Positions 8,217-16,110 of a stretch of 33,151 bases of DNA are shown here, piece by piece. How positions within the stretch are numbered: the first letter of the stretch is position 1; every line of letters starts with the position of its first letter. The stretch lies in contig DDWE01000046.1 of NCBI GenBank assembly GCA_002345625.1, forward strand, positions 1 through 33,151, in the 5' to 3' direction. The stretch is from Desulfuromonadaceae bacterium UBA2294 (GTDB lineage Bacteria; Desulfobacterota; Desulfuromonadia; Desulfuromonadales; UBA2294). The translations under genes were made by a program, and so were the position numbers. The notes under the pieces are model-generated. The model saw only the letters and a program-made list of their open reading frames with translations, made no database searches and was not told where the DNA came from.

Positions 8217-8681
8217 GTGGGCCAAGTCCGCTTTGTCAGTGACAGCCCGGCGGCGACGCAGGCTTTTGCCGCCCGGCTGGGCGCTTTATGCCCGGATGGT
8301 CTGGTTCTGTTGCTGACCGGTGATCTCGGCAGCGGTAAAACCTGCTTTGTTCAGGGGTTGGCCAACGGGCTTGGCGTCTCGAATGAAGAGCCGGTGAACA
8401 GCCCGACTTACGCACTCATGAACCATTATCACGGTCGTTGCGAACTGTATCATTTCGACCTGTATCGCCTTGCGAGCGGCGACGAACTTGACGAACTCGG
8501 CTTTGACGAGATCTTTGCCGGACCGGGGGTCAAGGCCGTGGAATGGCCGGGTTTGCTGGAGCCGGCGGCCCTCGACGGAGTGCATGTCCGTTTTTGTTAC
8601 GGGGTCACCGACAGTGAGCGCGAGCTGGAGTTGACGTCGCTGGGAACCTTGGGTACCGCACTGCTGGCACAGCTAGTCTAA
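8217..8681 (+). CDS. tsaE: tRNA t6A biosynthesis ATPase TsaE
   Basis: TsaE is the ATPase partner of TsaB and TsaD in making threonylcarbamoyl-adenosine at position 37 of ANN-decoding tRNAs. The Walker A motif GDLGSGKTCFVQG, the switch-like NSPTYALMNHY and the HFDLYRL and VKAVEWPG motifs are all in order. I chose GTG at 8217, one base after the previous stop, with GGGGA at 8206-8210. This gives about 155 aa, the normal family length, whereas a longer frame back to 8169 would run through the CBS gene and add no conserved sequence. Confidence 0.95.
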   Translation: MGQVRFVSDSPAATQAFAARLGALCPDGLVLLLTGDLGSGKTCFVQGLANGLGVSNEEPVNSPTYALMNHYHGRCELYHFDLYRLASGDELDELGFDEIFAGPGVKAVEWPGLLEPAALDGVHVRFCYGVTDSERELELTSLGTLGTALLAQLV

Positions 8682-8696
8682 AAGGGGGACAAGGCA

Positions 8697-10097
8697 ATGG
8701 GGGCGAAAGAGTATGATATTGCCGTGATTGGCGGCGGTCCCGGTGGCTATGTCGCGGCGCTACGTGCAGCCCGCCAAGGGGCGAGTGTCTGCCTGTTCGA
8801 AGCCGACAAGCTTGGCGGCACCTGTCTCAATCGGGGCTGTATCCCGACCAAGGCGCTCTATGGCACTGCCCGTTTACAGGAGCAGTTGCGTCAGGCGGCC
8901 GATCATGGTTTCACCCTGCAAGGTGTGAGTTTCGATTATGCTCAGGCGGTGGCGCGCAAGGATGCCATTGTCGATCAACTGGTCGGCGGAATCGTCCAGT
9001 TGTTGAAAAGCGCGGGAGTCGATGTCTTTTCCGGCACGGCGGCCTTCGAAGCCGTCAACCTGATCCGCTTCCAGTGCAAAGGGGTGGTTGGACGGGTTAA
9101 GGCGCGCAATATCATCGTTGCCACCGGGTCGCGCTCCGTGCGCCCGAAGGCTCTGGCCGGTGACGGGAAAAATATTTTGACCAGCACCGAAATTCTGGCT
9201 ATAAAGGATTTCCCTGAGCGCTTGCTGGTGATCGGTGGTGGCTACATCGGCTGCGAATTTGCTTCGATTTTTGCCGCCCTTTCCTGCCGGGTGACCATTG
9301 TTGAACAGTTACCACGTATCCTTGCCAACAGCGACAAGCAGATTGTCCGTGAAGTCGAGAAAGCGTTGGCTGAGCGCGAGGTCGAGATTCTGACCGGCGT
9401 TGCTGTCGAGTCCCTTGCCGTGCAGGAGAAAGGCGGGGTTGAAGCCCGCTTTGCCGGACGCGTCGAAACCTTTGACAAGGTCCTGGTGTCAGTCGGACGT
9501 GCACCTAATTCCACCGGCCTCAATCTGGACGCGGCGGGTGTTGAATCGGTCCGCGGCGCTATTTCGGTTGACGACCATATGCGAACCAACGTGCCGACCA
9601 TTTTTGCCATTGGTGATGTGACCGGTGGCGTGCAGTTGGCTCACGTCGCCTCGGCTCAAGCCGGGGTTGCCGTCGACAATGCCCTCGGTGGTGATCGCGT
9701 CTATTCGGGCAGGGTGGTGCCGAGCGCAGTGTTCACCCTGCCTGAGATCGCCCAGGTCGGGTTGTCGGAAGAAGATTGCAAGGCACAGGGGATCGCGACC
9801 AGCATCGGCCGCTTCGCGTTCGCCGCATCGGGCAAGGCGCTGTGTGATGGCGAGTCGCGCGGCCAGGTCAAGATCGTCGCCGAAAAGGACGGCGGGCGCC
9901 TGCTTGGTGCTGCCATCGTCGGTGAAGGGGCTTCAACCATGATCGCCGAACTCGCTCTGGCCATGGACCAAGAGTTGACGGCGGCCCAGGTGGCACATGT
10001 GATTCATGCTCACCCGACGCTTCCGGAGATTGTCATGGAGGCGGCCGAGGACGTCGACGGTCTGGCTGTGCACAAGGCGGGACGTCGGCGCACTTAA
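8697..10097 (+). CDS. lpdA: Dihydrolipoyl dehydrogenase (E3)
   Basis: This FAD flavoprotein reoxidises dihydrolipoamide in 2-oxoacid dehydrogenase or glycine cleavage complexes using NAD+. The N-terminal FAD site GGGPGGYVAA, the redox disulfide C43-LNRG-C48 (GGTCLNRGCIPTK) and the NAD-binding GGGYIGCEFAS are visible. So are the second FAD motif FAIGDVTGG and the C-terminal catalytic HAHPTLPE. The length of 466 aa is typical. Arg between the cysteines (NRGC) is less common than the usual Val but is known in the family. No E1, E2 or gcv genes lie in the window, so the complex it serves cannot be told from here. Confidence 0.93.
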   Translation: MGAKEYDIAVIGGGPGGYVAALRAARQGASVCLFEADKLGGTCLNRGCIPTKALYGTARLQEQLRQAADHGFTLQGVSFDYAQAVARKDAIVDQLVGGIVQLLKSAGVDVFSGTAAFEAVNLIRFQCKGVVGRVKARNIIVATGSRSVRPKALAGDGKNILTSTEILAIKDFPERLLVIGGGYIGCEFASIFAALSCRVTIVEQLPRILANSDKQIVREVEKALAEREVEILTGVAVESLAVQEKGGVEARFAGRVETFDKVLVSVGRAPNSTGLNLDAAGVESVRGAISVDDHMRTNVPTIFAIGDVTGGVQLAHVASAQAGVAVDNALGGDRVYSGRVVPSAVFTLPEIAQVGLSEEDCKAQGIATSIGRFAFAASGKALCDGESRGQVKIVAEKDGGRLLGAAIVGEGASTMIAELALAMDQELTAAQVAHVIHAHPTLPEIVMEAAEDVDGLAVHKAGRRRT

Positions 10098-10166
10098 TAC
10101 CTGTAATACGTAGCTAATCCGCGACCTTACTGGCCGCATTTCGAACCAAAGGAGGAAGTAAAGCTT

Positions 10167-11399
10167 ATGGCCCTGGTTGTGCAAAAATACGGCGGAACCT
10201 CGATGGGGTCCATCGAGCGCATCCGCAACGTTGCCCAGAGGGTCGCCAAGACCTTCGATGAAGGCAACGATGTGATTGTCGTCGTCTCGGCCATGTCCGG
10301 GGAGACCAACAAACTCGTCGCCCTTTGTAACGAGATTAGTGAGCTTCCGAACGAGCGTGAATACGACGTGCTGGTCTCGACCGGCGAGCAGGTGTCGATC
10401 GCCCTTCTGGCCATCACTCTGGAGTCGATGGGTTACAAAGCGAAGAGTTATTGCGGCTTCCAGATTCCGATCATTACCGACAGCGCCTGTGCCAAGGCGC
10501 GCATTGAAGAGATTGGTGATCAGAATATTCGTGCCGATCTTAAAGAACGAACCATCGTCGTTGTTGCCGGTTTTCAGGGAATCGACCGCAAGGGGAACAT
10601 CACCACTCTCGGTCGTGGTGGCTCCGATACCTCGGCGGTGGCGGTGGCGGCAGCACTGAAGGCTGACGTCTGCGAGATCTACACCGATGTCGACGGTATC
10701 TACACCACTGACCCGCGTATTGTCCCCGAAGCGTCGAAAATGGAGAAAATCTCCTACGACGAAATGCTTGAGATGGCCTCGCTCGGATCGAAGGTGCTGC
10801 AGATCCGCAGTGTCGAGTTCGCGAAAAAATACGGCGTGGTGGTCCATGTCCGTTCCAGCTTTAATGACAATTCGGGCACACTAGTGACGAAGGAGGATGC
10901 AGATATGGAGACCGTTCTGGTTTCAGGAATCAGTTTCAACAAAGATGAAGCAAAAATCTCTGTGGTGCGCGTACCGGACAAGCCGGGTATCGCCTCCAAG
11001 CTCTTCCTGCCACTGTCCGAGGCGAATATCTCCGTCGACATGATTATTCAGAACTTGTCACATGAAGGATTCACCGATGTGACTTTCACTGTGCCGAAGG
11101 GTGATTTCAAAAAGGCCCTGAAGATTGTCAACGAGACTGCAGGGGAGATGGAAGCCGGCAAAGTGATCAGCGATGAGAACATCTCCAAGGTGTCGATCAT
11201 CGGCGTCGGAATGCGTTCGCACTCCGGCATCGCCAGTAAGATGTTTGAGACCTTGTCCAAAGAGGGGATTAACATCCAGATGATTTCGACCAGCGAGATC
11301 AAAGTCTCCTGCGTTATCGACGCCAAGTACACTGAGCTGGCGATTCGTGTGCTGCACGCGGCTTTCGGTCTCGACAGCAAGCAGGTCGCTGCCGAGTAA
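10167..11399 (+). CDS. lysC: Aspartate kinase
   Basis: LysC phosphorylates aspartate, the first step to lysine, threonine, methionine and isoleucine. The N-terminal KYGGTSMGS, the central GRGGSDTSAVAVAAAL and the TDVDGIYTTDPR motif are diagnostic. Two C-terminal ACT domains (about residues 265-335 and 345-405, with ISVVRVPDKPGIASKLF and SIIGVGMRSHSGIASKMF) provide amino-acid feedback sensing. The 410-aa length fits the monofunctional alpha-type enzyme. A very strong AAAGGAGG precedes the ATG. The 69-bp leader is too short for a lysine riboswitch. It pairs logically with the downstream cimA for isoleucine supply. Confidence 0.97.
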   Translation: MALVVQKYGGTSMGSIERIRNVAQRVAKTFDEGNDVIVVVSAMSGETNKLVALCNEISELPNEREYDVLVSTGEQVSIALLAITLESMGYKAKSYCGFQIPIITDSACAKARIEEIGDQNIRADLKERTIVVVAGFQGIDRKGNITTLGRGGSDTSAVAVAAALKADVCEIYTDVDGIYTTDPRIVPEASKMEKISYDEMLEMASLGSKVLQIRSVEFAKKYGVVVHVRSSFNDNSGTLVTKEDADMETVLVSGISFNKDEAKISVVRVPDKPGIASKLFLPLSEANISVDMIIQNLSHEGFTDVTFTVPKGDFKKALKIVNETAGEMEAGKVISDENISKVSIIGVGMRSHSGIASKMFETLSKEGINIQMISTSEIKVSCVIDAKYTELAIRVLHAAFGLDSKQVAAE

Positions 11400-11434
11400 A
11401 TCTGTTTTTCATTTAATTTATGACGAATCGGGGG

Positions 11435-11465
11435 CGTCGCCGTCATATTTATCTCGGCGACGTCC
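11435..11465 (+). terminator. Hairpin in the lysC-cimA spacer
   Basis: An 8-bp perfect stem CGTCGCCG/CGGCGACG (11435-11442 and 11455-11462) encloses a 12-nt A/T-rich loop, followed by TCCTTT. It could be a weak terminator or attenuator, or an mRNA processing hairpin between lysC and cimA. The U-tract is poor, so the role is uncertain. Confidence 0.35.
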
Positions 11466-11487
11466 TTTCGGTCATAAAGGAGAGATC

Positions 11488-13080
11488 ATGGGTCAGCGCG
11501 ACACTCTGGTGAAATTGTACGATACGACGCTGCGTGACGGTACGCAGTCGGAGGACATCTCGTTTCAGGTTGAGGACAAGGTGCGCATCGCCCTTGAGCT
11601 TGACCAGATCGGGGTACACTACATCGAAGGGGGCTGGCCCGGTTCGAATCCGAAGGACATCGCCTTTTTTAAGGAGATCAAGAAGGAGACCTTGTCGCAG
11701 GCGAAGATCGCAGCCTTCGGCTCCACGCGGCGGGCAAAGACGACGCCGGACAAGGATAATAATATCCGTACCCTGATCCAGTCCGAGCCCGATGTCGTCA
11801 CGATCTTCGGAAAAACCTGGGATTTTCATGTCCGCGAGGCGCTGCGTATCTCGCTGGATGAGAATATGGAGTTGATCTACGACTCTCTGGCCTTCCTCAA
11901 GCAGAACGTGGCCGAGGTGGTCTATGATGCCGAGCATTTCTTCGACGGCTACAAGGCTAATCCCGACTACGCTATTAAAACACTGCTGGCGGCGCAGGAC
12001 GCCAAGGCCGATTGTATCGTTTTGTGCGATACCAACGGTGGTACCTTGCCGTTTGAGGTCGGGCGAATCATTGAGGCGGTGAAAAAGCAGATCACGATCC
12101 CGCTCGGCATTCACGCCCACAACGACAGTGAATGTGCGGTTGCCAACTCGCTGGTTGCGGTCGAGCACGGCGCGATCCATGTTCAGGGGACACTGAACGG
12201 CTTTGGTGAGCGCTGCGGTAACGCCAACCTCTGCTCGATTATTCCGGCTCTGAAGATGAAAATGGGCCGGGAGTGCATTACCGACGCACAGATGAAACGT
12301 TTGCGCACCATCTCCCGCTATGTTTACGAACTGGCCAATCTGGTGCCGAACAAGCATCAGCCCTATGTCGGCAACTCAGCGTTCGCCCATAAGGGCGGCG
12401 TCCATGTTTCGGCGATCCAGCGTCATCCCGAAACCTATGAACATATGCGCCCGGAGGTGGTGGGCAACATCACCCGCGTCCTGATCTCCGATCTCTCTGG
12501 GCGCTCCAATATTCTGGCCAAGGCCGAAGAGTTCAACCTCGATATCGACAGCAAGGATCCTTTGACCCTTGAAATTCTGGAAGAGATCAAGGAGCTCGAA
12601 AACAAGGGGTACCAGTTTGAAGGAGCCGAAGCGTCGTTCGAGCTGCTGATGCGCCGCGCCCTGGGGAATATGCGCCACTTCTTTACGGTCACCGGTTTCC
12701 GCGTTATCGATGCCCGCAACGGTGAGGATAAAAAGCCGCTTTCCGAAGCGACGGTCAAGGTCAAGGTCGGGGGGCGTATCGAACATACCGCCGCCGAAGG
12801 GAGTGGCCCGGTCAATGCCCTCGACAACGCTCTACGCAAAGCGCTGGAGAGTTTCTACCCGAAACTACGTGAGATGAAATTGCTCGACTACAAGGTGCGT
12901 GTGTTGCCCGCCGGGCAGGGGACGGCTTCCGTGACCCGGGTTCTGATCGAGTCGGGGGACAAGGCCGGTCGCTGGGGGACGGTCGGCGTCAGCGACAACA
13001 TCATCGACGCCTCCTATCACGCCCTGGTCGATGCCCTGCAGTACAAGCTGTTACGCGATCAGGAGGCGGGCAAGGGGTGA
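11488..13080 (+). CDS. cimA: (R)-citramalate synthase
   Basis: CimA condenses pyruvate and acetyl-CoA to citramalate, the threonine-independent entry into isoleucine synthesis. The DRE-TIM barrel start LYDTTLRDGTQ lies at residues 11-20, the metal-binding HAHND at 209-213, and GTLNGFGERCGNANL follows. The C-terminal LeuA-type allosteric domain begins around residue 400. I chose ATG 11488, preceded by AAAGGAGAG, giving 530 aa, which suits the CimA subgroup; the frame remains open upstream into lysC but without support. GGWPGSNPKD is characteristic of the CimA/LeuA-like type 2 group rather than LeuA itself. The stop overlaps the next gene's GTG. Confidence 0.94.
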   Translation: MGQRDTLVKLYDTTLRDGTQSEDISFQVEDKVRIALELDQIGVHYIEGGWPGSNPKDIAFFKEIKKETLSQAKIAAFGSTRRAKTTPDKDNNIRTLIQSEPDVVTIFGKTWDFHVREALRISLDENMELIYDSLAFLKQNVAEVVYDAEHFFDGYKANPDYAIKTLLAAQDAKADCIVLCDTNGGTLPFEVGRIIEAVKKQITIPLGIHAHNDSECAVANSLVAVEHGAIHVQGTLNGFGERCGNANLCSIIPALKMKMGRECITDAQMKRLRTISRYVYELANLVPNKHQPYVGNSAFAHKGGVHVSAIQRHPETYEHMRPEVVGNITRVLISDLSGRSNILAKAEEFNLDIDSKDPLTLEILEEIKELENKGYQFEGAEASFELLMRRALGNMRHFFTVTGFRVIDARNGEDKKPLSEATVKVKVGGRIEHTAAEGSGPVNALDNALRKALESFYPKLREMKLLDYKVRVLPAGQGTASVTRVLIESGDKAGRWGTVGVSDNIIDASYHALVDALQYKLLRDQEAGKG

Positions 13081-13658
13081 AGCCAACCAGCGAGACGGTC
13101 TCACTACTTTTACTGCTGACTGTTGTGATGTTGACAACCTATATAAGCCGGGAATCCCGTGTTGCGGGAGACCCGGCTTTTATTATGCACAGCGGTACGG
13201 TTCTGGTGCAATTGGGCAGCGGTTTCCGCAACCCGGAGAGCATAAGTCAAATTAATGACGGCGATGATTTTTTAAGCGTCATAAAAATGGCGGGCCTGCC
13301 CGTGGCTGATGTATGTGTTGCACAGGCGCACACGACGCGGCCCCTGAAAAGTGGAGAGCGCCTTGACCTGCAGGTGCAAGATGGTGTCGTACAAGGGTTT
13401 TTTATTGGATGGATGCCGGCAGCACAGCGTGTCGCCCTTGGTATTGCATTGCATCCGGATCAAATGAATCGGGAGGATTGGCAGTCTCTGTCCGGAATTG
13501 GTCCTCGGTTAGCTCAGCGGATTGCTGAAGACCGCCAAAAAAATGGCGATTTCGGCAGCCTGGAAGGTGTGCAGCGCGTGCAAGGTATTGGAAATAAGCG
13601 TGTTTTGGCCTGGAGTCAACTTTTTATTTCACCCGTAACTACTGAAAAAATAGACTGA
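13077..13658 (+). CDS. Membrane-anchored helix-hairpin-helix (ComEA-like) protein
   Basis: A 193-aa protein with an N-terminal hydrophobic anchor (SLLLLLTVVMLTTYI, about residues 8-22). A central region follows with weak SLBB-like beta character (LKSGERLDLQV), then a C-terminal tandem HhH DNA-binding unit. The two HhH turns are SGIGPRLAQRI (about residue 140) and VQGIGNKRV (about 170), the ComEA pattern. In competent bacteria ComEA binds incoming DNA outside the membrane; here the role is only inferred. The GTG start overlaps the cimA stop by four bases. A terminator-like hairpin sits inside its first 35 codons, and an in-frame ATG at 13185 follows it, giving a possible shorter product without the anchor. 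Confidence 0.8.
   Translation: MKPTSETVSLLLLLTVVMLTTYISRESRVAGDPAFIMHSGTVLVQLGSGFRNPESISQINDGDDFLSVIKMAGLPVADVCVAQAHTTRPLKSGERLDLQVQDGVVQGFFIGWMPAAQRVALGIALHPDQMNREDWQSLSGIGPRLAQRIAEDRQKNGDFGSLEGVQRVQGIGNKRVLAWSQLFISPVTTEKID
13145..13181 (+). terminator. Terminator-like hairpin inside the HhH gene 5' end
   Basis: The arms AAGCCGGG (13145-13152) and CCCGGCTT (13172-13179) enclose a second perfect stem TCCCG/CGGGA (13155-13159 and 13165-13169) with loop TGTTG, followed by TTATT. It has the shape and tail of an intrinsic terminator placed right after cimA. It nevertheless lies within the coding frame of the next gene. Confidence 0.5.
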
Positions 13659-13677
13659 TTTTTTTTAACTGTACGGC

Positions 13678-13706
13678 TTGACAAATTGAAAACACATTTT
13701 ATGGCA
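13678..13706 (+). promoter_or_regulatory. Possible sigma-70 promoter for the zinc-ribbon gene
   Basis: A perfect TTGACA at 13678-13683 is followed, after 16 bp, by TATGGC as the best -10 candidate. The local sequence is A/T-rich and lies about 70 bp before the start codon at 13775. The -10 match is poor. Confidence 0.3.
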
Positions 13707-13774
13707 CACCTCGTGAAGTATAGGAAAACCATAGGCAGCTACTTGTCATTGAACCTGTTCCGAGGGAGCCCATC

Positions 13775-13930
13775 ATGAAATGTCCTAAATGTCGTGGCAG
13801 AATGTACGCAGAGAAGTATTATGATTTCGTTCGCTCGTTTGATGCATGGAAATGTTGCGCCTGTGGCGAGATGTTGGACCATACCATTGCCGCCAACCGT
13901 GCGCGCAATCGGCAGGTCTTCCTCGGTTAA
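13775..13930 (+). CDS. 51-aa zinc-ribbon microprotein
   Basis: A 51-residue protein with the cysteine pairs MKCPKC (Cys3, Cys6) and CCACG (Cys27/28, Cys30), spaced as a rubredoxin-like or zinc-ribbon knuckle pair, CX2C-X20-CX2C. The middle YYDFVRSFDAWK is aromatic, and the tail is basic (NRARNRQ). GAGGGA lies 8 bp before the ATG, and a strong terminator follows the stop, so it forms its own short transcription unit. Similar stand-alone zinc ribbons are, to my recollection, common in Desulfuromonadales. The function is unknown, perhaps RNA or protein binding. Confidence 0.75.
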   Translation: MKCPKCRGRMYAEKYYDFVRSFDAWKCCACGEMLDHTIAANRARNRQVFLG

Positions 13931-13977
13931 TTACTGAATAGCCCCCTGATTGGATTGGGGTGCATAGAAATAAGAGA

Positions 13978-14006
13978 GGCTGGCACTTCAGGTGCCGGCC
14001 TTTTTT
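13978..14006 (+). terminator. Intrinsic terminator
   Basis: A 9-bp stem GGCTGGCAC/GTGCCGGCC (13978-13986 and 13992-14000, one G-T pair), with loop TTCAG, is followed by six T. It closes the plus-strand unit ending in the zinc-ribbon gene. Confidence 0.85.
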
Positions 14007-14078
14007 GCGGCGTGCTTTTACCGTTGGACTCCTTTTGTTACACGTCCAAAAATTAACAACTGAGACTCTGTTGCTGAG

Positions 14079-14477
14079 TTATTTTTCTTTGCTGGCATAG
14101 GTCGCCAGCCAGTCAAGCGCCTCTTCACGGGTATCAAATAACTGGATGTTTTTACGGCCGGAAAAAGCGAGGATGGAGCGAAAGACCACCTTTTGCAGCC
14201 CGGATACTCCGACTGCCGCACCGGCAATGACGTAGGGTTTGTTGTGCTTGGCCAGATCCTGCAAGGCTGAGGCAACGTCCCGGTCGTAGTCACTGCCGAT
14301 AATGTCGGTCAGGGTGAAGACCGAATGTTCCGATTGACCGGCGATGATTTTTTTCGCGGGTTGAATCACTTCGAGGGCGTCGCTGGTGCTTGTCAGTCGG
14401 GTGAAATCAAAAAGAAGAACCCTTCGGTTTTTATGCAGAACGGAGCGGATTCTCTTTTCCAATTCGGTCAGTTCCAT
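14079..14477 (-). CDS. STAS/SpoIIAA-like protein
   Basis: A 132-aa soluble protein resembling the STAS/SpoIIAA-like fold. Strand-helix segments include RRVLLFDFTRLTSTSDALEV near the N-terminus, HSVFTLTDIIGSDYDRDV in the middle, and a C-terminal NIQLFDTREEALDWL, which is the ending typical of such small proteins. There is no clear phospho-acceptor serine motif of the anti-sigma antagonist type. The start at 14477 was chosen because GGGAGGA lies just upstream; the frame extends further but without support. It is divergent from the VF530-like gene across a 100-bp gap. The partner is unknown. Confidence 0.75.
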   Translation of the reverse strand: MELTELEKRIRSVLHKNRRVLLFDFTRLTSTSDALEVIQPAKKIIAGQSEHSVFTLTDIIGSDYDRDVASALQDLAKHNKPYVIAGAAVGVSGLQKVVFRSILAFSGRKNIQLFDTREEALDWLATYASKEK

Positions 14478-14577
14478 CGTATCCTCCCGATAGTCTCTTT
14501 TGAAATTTTGCATACAATGACTCAGGCACAAATGATTTCAGAATTAATTTCTCCCAAACAAAAAAATGGTGGTAGAT

Positions 14578-14796
14578 ATGAGTGAGCGGAACAGTAGCGA
14601 CCCCTTGCACGGCGTGACCCTGGAACAGATTGTCAACCAGCTGGTTGAACATTACGGATGGGAGGCGCTGGGCAAACGCATCGATATCCGCTGCTTCACC
14701 AGCGATCCCTCAGTATCATCAAGCCTCAAGTTTCTGCGCAAAACGCCCTGGGCGCGGAGTAAGGTTGAGGCGTTGTACCTTTCGAGTAAAAAATAG
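14578..14796 (+). CDS. VF530-family small protein (DUF2132)
   Basis: A 72-aa protein containing the well conserved VF530 core: DPLHGVTLEQIVNQLVEHYG, then LGKRIDIRCFTSDPS, then SLKFLRKTPWARSKVE and LYL. The family is small, globular and proposed to bind nucleic acid, with no settled function. I prefer ATG 14578 to the in-frame ATG 14566, since the conserved part begins only a few residues later and GGTGGT lies just upstream. It is monocistronic, and a repeat-like stretch follows 20 bp after its stop. Confidence 0.9.
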   Translation: MSERNSSDPLHGVTLEQIVNQLVEHYGWEALGKRIDIRCFTSDPSVSSSLKFLRKTPWARSKVEALYLSSKK

Positions 14797-14817
14797 GCGA
14801 CAGAAATGAAGCATTAT

Positions 14818-14887
14818 GGACGCAGAGGCGCTGAGACGCGGAGGATAAAACTTGGTAATCTAGCGTCCCTTCTTGATTGTCTCTGCG
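14818..14887. repeat. Short CGCNGAGR-type repeat with a weak opposing arm
   Basis: The stretch 14818-14844 consists of units CGCAGAGG, CGCTGAGA and CGCGGAGG. About 30 bp further, 14876-14887 carries the same motif in reverse (rc GGCGCAGAGACAA). It resembles, in build and in location after a stop codon, the clearer inverted-repeat elements elsewhere in the window, but the pairing is short and imperfect. Confidence 0.4.
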
Positions 14888-15000
14888 CCAAACCATTTTT
14901 TGCGCTTGTCTGCAAGGATCCCCCTTTGATCGTTGACGCTCCCGTCCTCTGTGCGCTACCGTGACACCATGTGCCACCCATCCCGACAGACGGGCCGACC

Positions 15001-16008
15001 ATGAGATCGGTCTATTCCCCCCGCCTGCTGAACGGCCCCTTCGGTGACCCGGCTTTTTACGTGCGCCTGGCGCACCGCAGCGAGGCGCTGCTGTTTGACT
15101 GCGGCGAACTGCGCCGGTTGCCAACCCGCGAGGCCCTGAAAATCAGTACGGTCTTTATCTCCCACGCCCACATCGACCATATGGTCGGCTTCGACACTCT
15201 GCTGCGCAGTTTCCTCTACCACGACCGCACCCTGCTGGTTTACGGCCCGGCCGGCATTGCCGACCAGATCCGCGGCCGGCTTTCCGGTTACACCTGGAAC
15301 CTCACCGATGGTTACCCGCTGGTGCTGATTGTGCGTGAGTGGGACAACGGTCCGGGGCGCGAGGTGACCTTTCGCGCGGCGAACGCTTTCTTGCCGGAAG
15401 GGGAGCAGCTCTGGGACGGGGCGGGCGATCTGCTTTTAGCCAGCGACTATCTGCAAGTGCGCGCTTTAGCGCTCGATCACGGCGGCATTGTCTCTTTGGC
15501 CTTTGCCCTGCAGGAACCGCTGCATGTGGCGATTCACAAGGACGCTCTCGAGCGCTATGGCTACCGGCAGGGAGTCTGGCTGGTCGGGTTCAAGGATCTT
15601 CTGCGCAGTGGCGCAGCGGCGGATACACTGCTCGACGTGCCGCTGGTTGACGGTGGGAAAATCGTACTGGGGCTCGGTGAACTGCAGGCACAGATCGCCC
15701 ACACTGAGCGGGGCATGAAGATCGTTTATGTCACCGATGTCGCCCCGACCACTGCCAATCAAGAGATGATCGCGGTCTTTGCCCGCGATGCACATCTGCT
15801 GGCGATTGAGGCGGTCTTTCCCCATGCGGAGTTTCCCCGCGCGCTGGAACGCAATCATCTGACCGCGCAAATTGCCGGTGAACTCGGCCGCCGCGCCGGC
15901 GCTGCTCGTCTACTGACTTTTCATCACTCACCGCGCTATCAGGATCAGCCGGAGCTACTCACCGCCGAAGCGATGGCGGCGTTTAGCAGTAACGATGCTT
16001 CAGCTTGA
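15001..16008 (+). CDS. Ribonuclease Z-like MBL-fold metallohydrolase
   Basis: A 335-aa cytosolic metallo-beta-lactamase-fold protein. The metal motif HAHIDH spans residues 55-60 in STVFISHAHIDHMVGFD. A later Asp lies in IVYVTDVAP and the final His in LLTFHHSPRY, which matches the RNase Z ending THFSPRY. RNase Z enzymes trim tRNA 3' ends. Here the HST-A segment is replaced by NHLTA, and the protein is longer than the usual 305-310 aa, so it may be a divergent RNase Z or another hydrolase. I chose ATG 15001, close before the conserved SPRLLNGPFGDP; an earlier GTG at 14971 is less likely. No strong ribosome binding site is seen. Confidence 0.82.
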   Translation: MRSVYSPRLLNGPFGDPAFYVRLAHRSEALLFDCGELRRLPTREALKISTVFISHAHIDHMVGFDTLLRSFLYHDRTLLVYGPAGIADQIRGRLSGYTWNLTDGYPLVLIVREWDNGPGREVTFRAANAFLPEGEQLWDGAGDLLLASDYLQVRALALDHGGIVSLAFALQEPLHVAIHKDALERYGYRQGVWLVGFKDLLRSGAAADTLLDVPLVDGGKIVLGLGELQAQIAHTERGMKIVYVTDVAPTTANQEMIAVFARDAHLLAIEAVFPHAEFPRALERNHLTAQIAGELGRRAGAARLLTFHHSPRYQDQPELLTAEAMAAFSSNDASA

Positions 16009-16110
16009 ACATATCGAGTTTTGCAAACATCGAAGTTGGTGGTCCCAGAAAAAACCTTATTGATGATGGCTGGAGATTGTGCCGATTGGCAGTTGCAGGC
16101 AAGAGAGAAT

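Noticed and set aside
10098..10166. Lysine riboswitch before lysC
   Set aside because: The leader is only 69 bases, far too short for the L-box fold, and shows none of its helices.
11347..11487. Upstream extension of cimA into lysC
   Set aside because: The conserved N-terminus starts at ATG 11488 with a strong AAAGGAGAG; the extra codons overlap lysC.
13701..13716. TGGCAC resembling the -24 box of a sigma-54 promoter
   Set aside because: The required GC of the -12 box is absent at the correct spacing.
16021..16110. Possible small gene between the MBL-fold gene and the exonuclease
   Set aside because: The frames seen continue into the antisense of the exonuclease and lack a ribosome binding site or conserved sequence.
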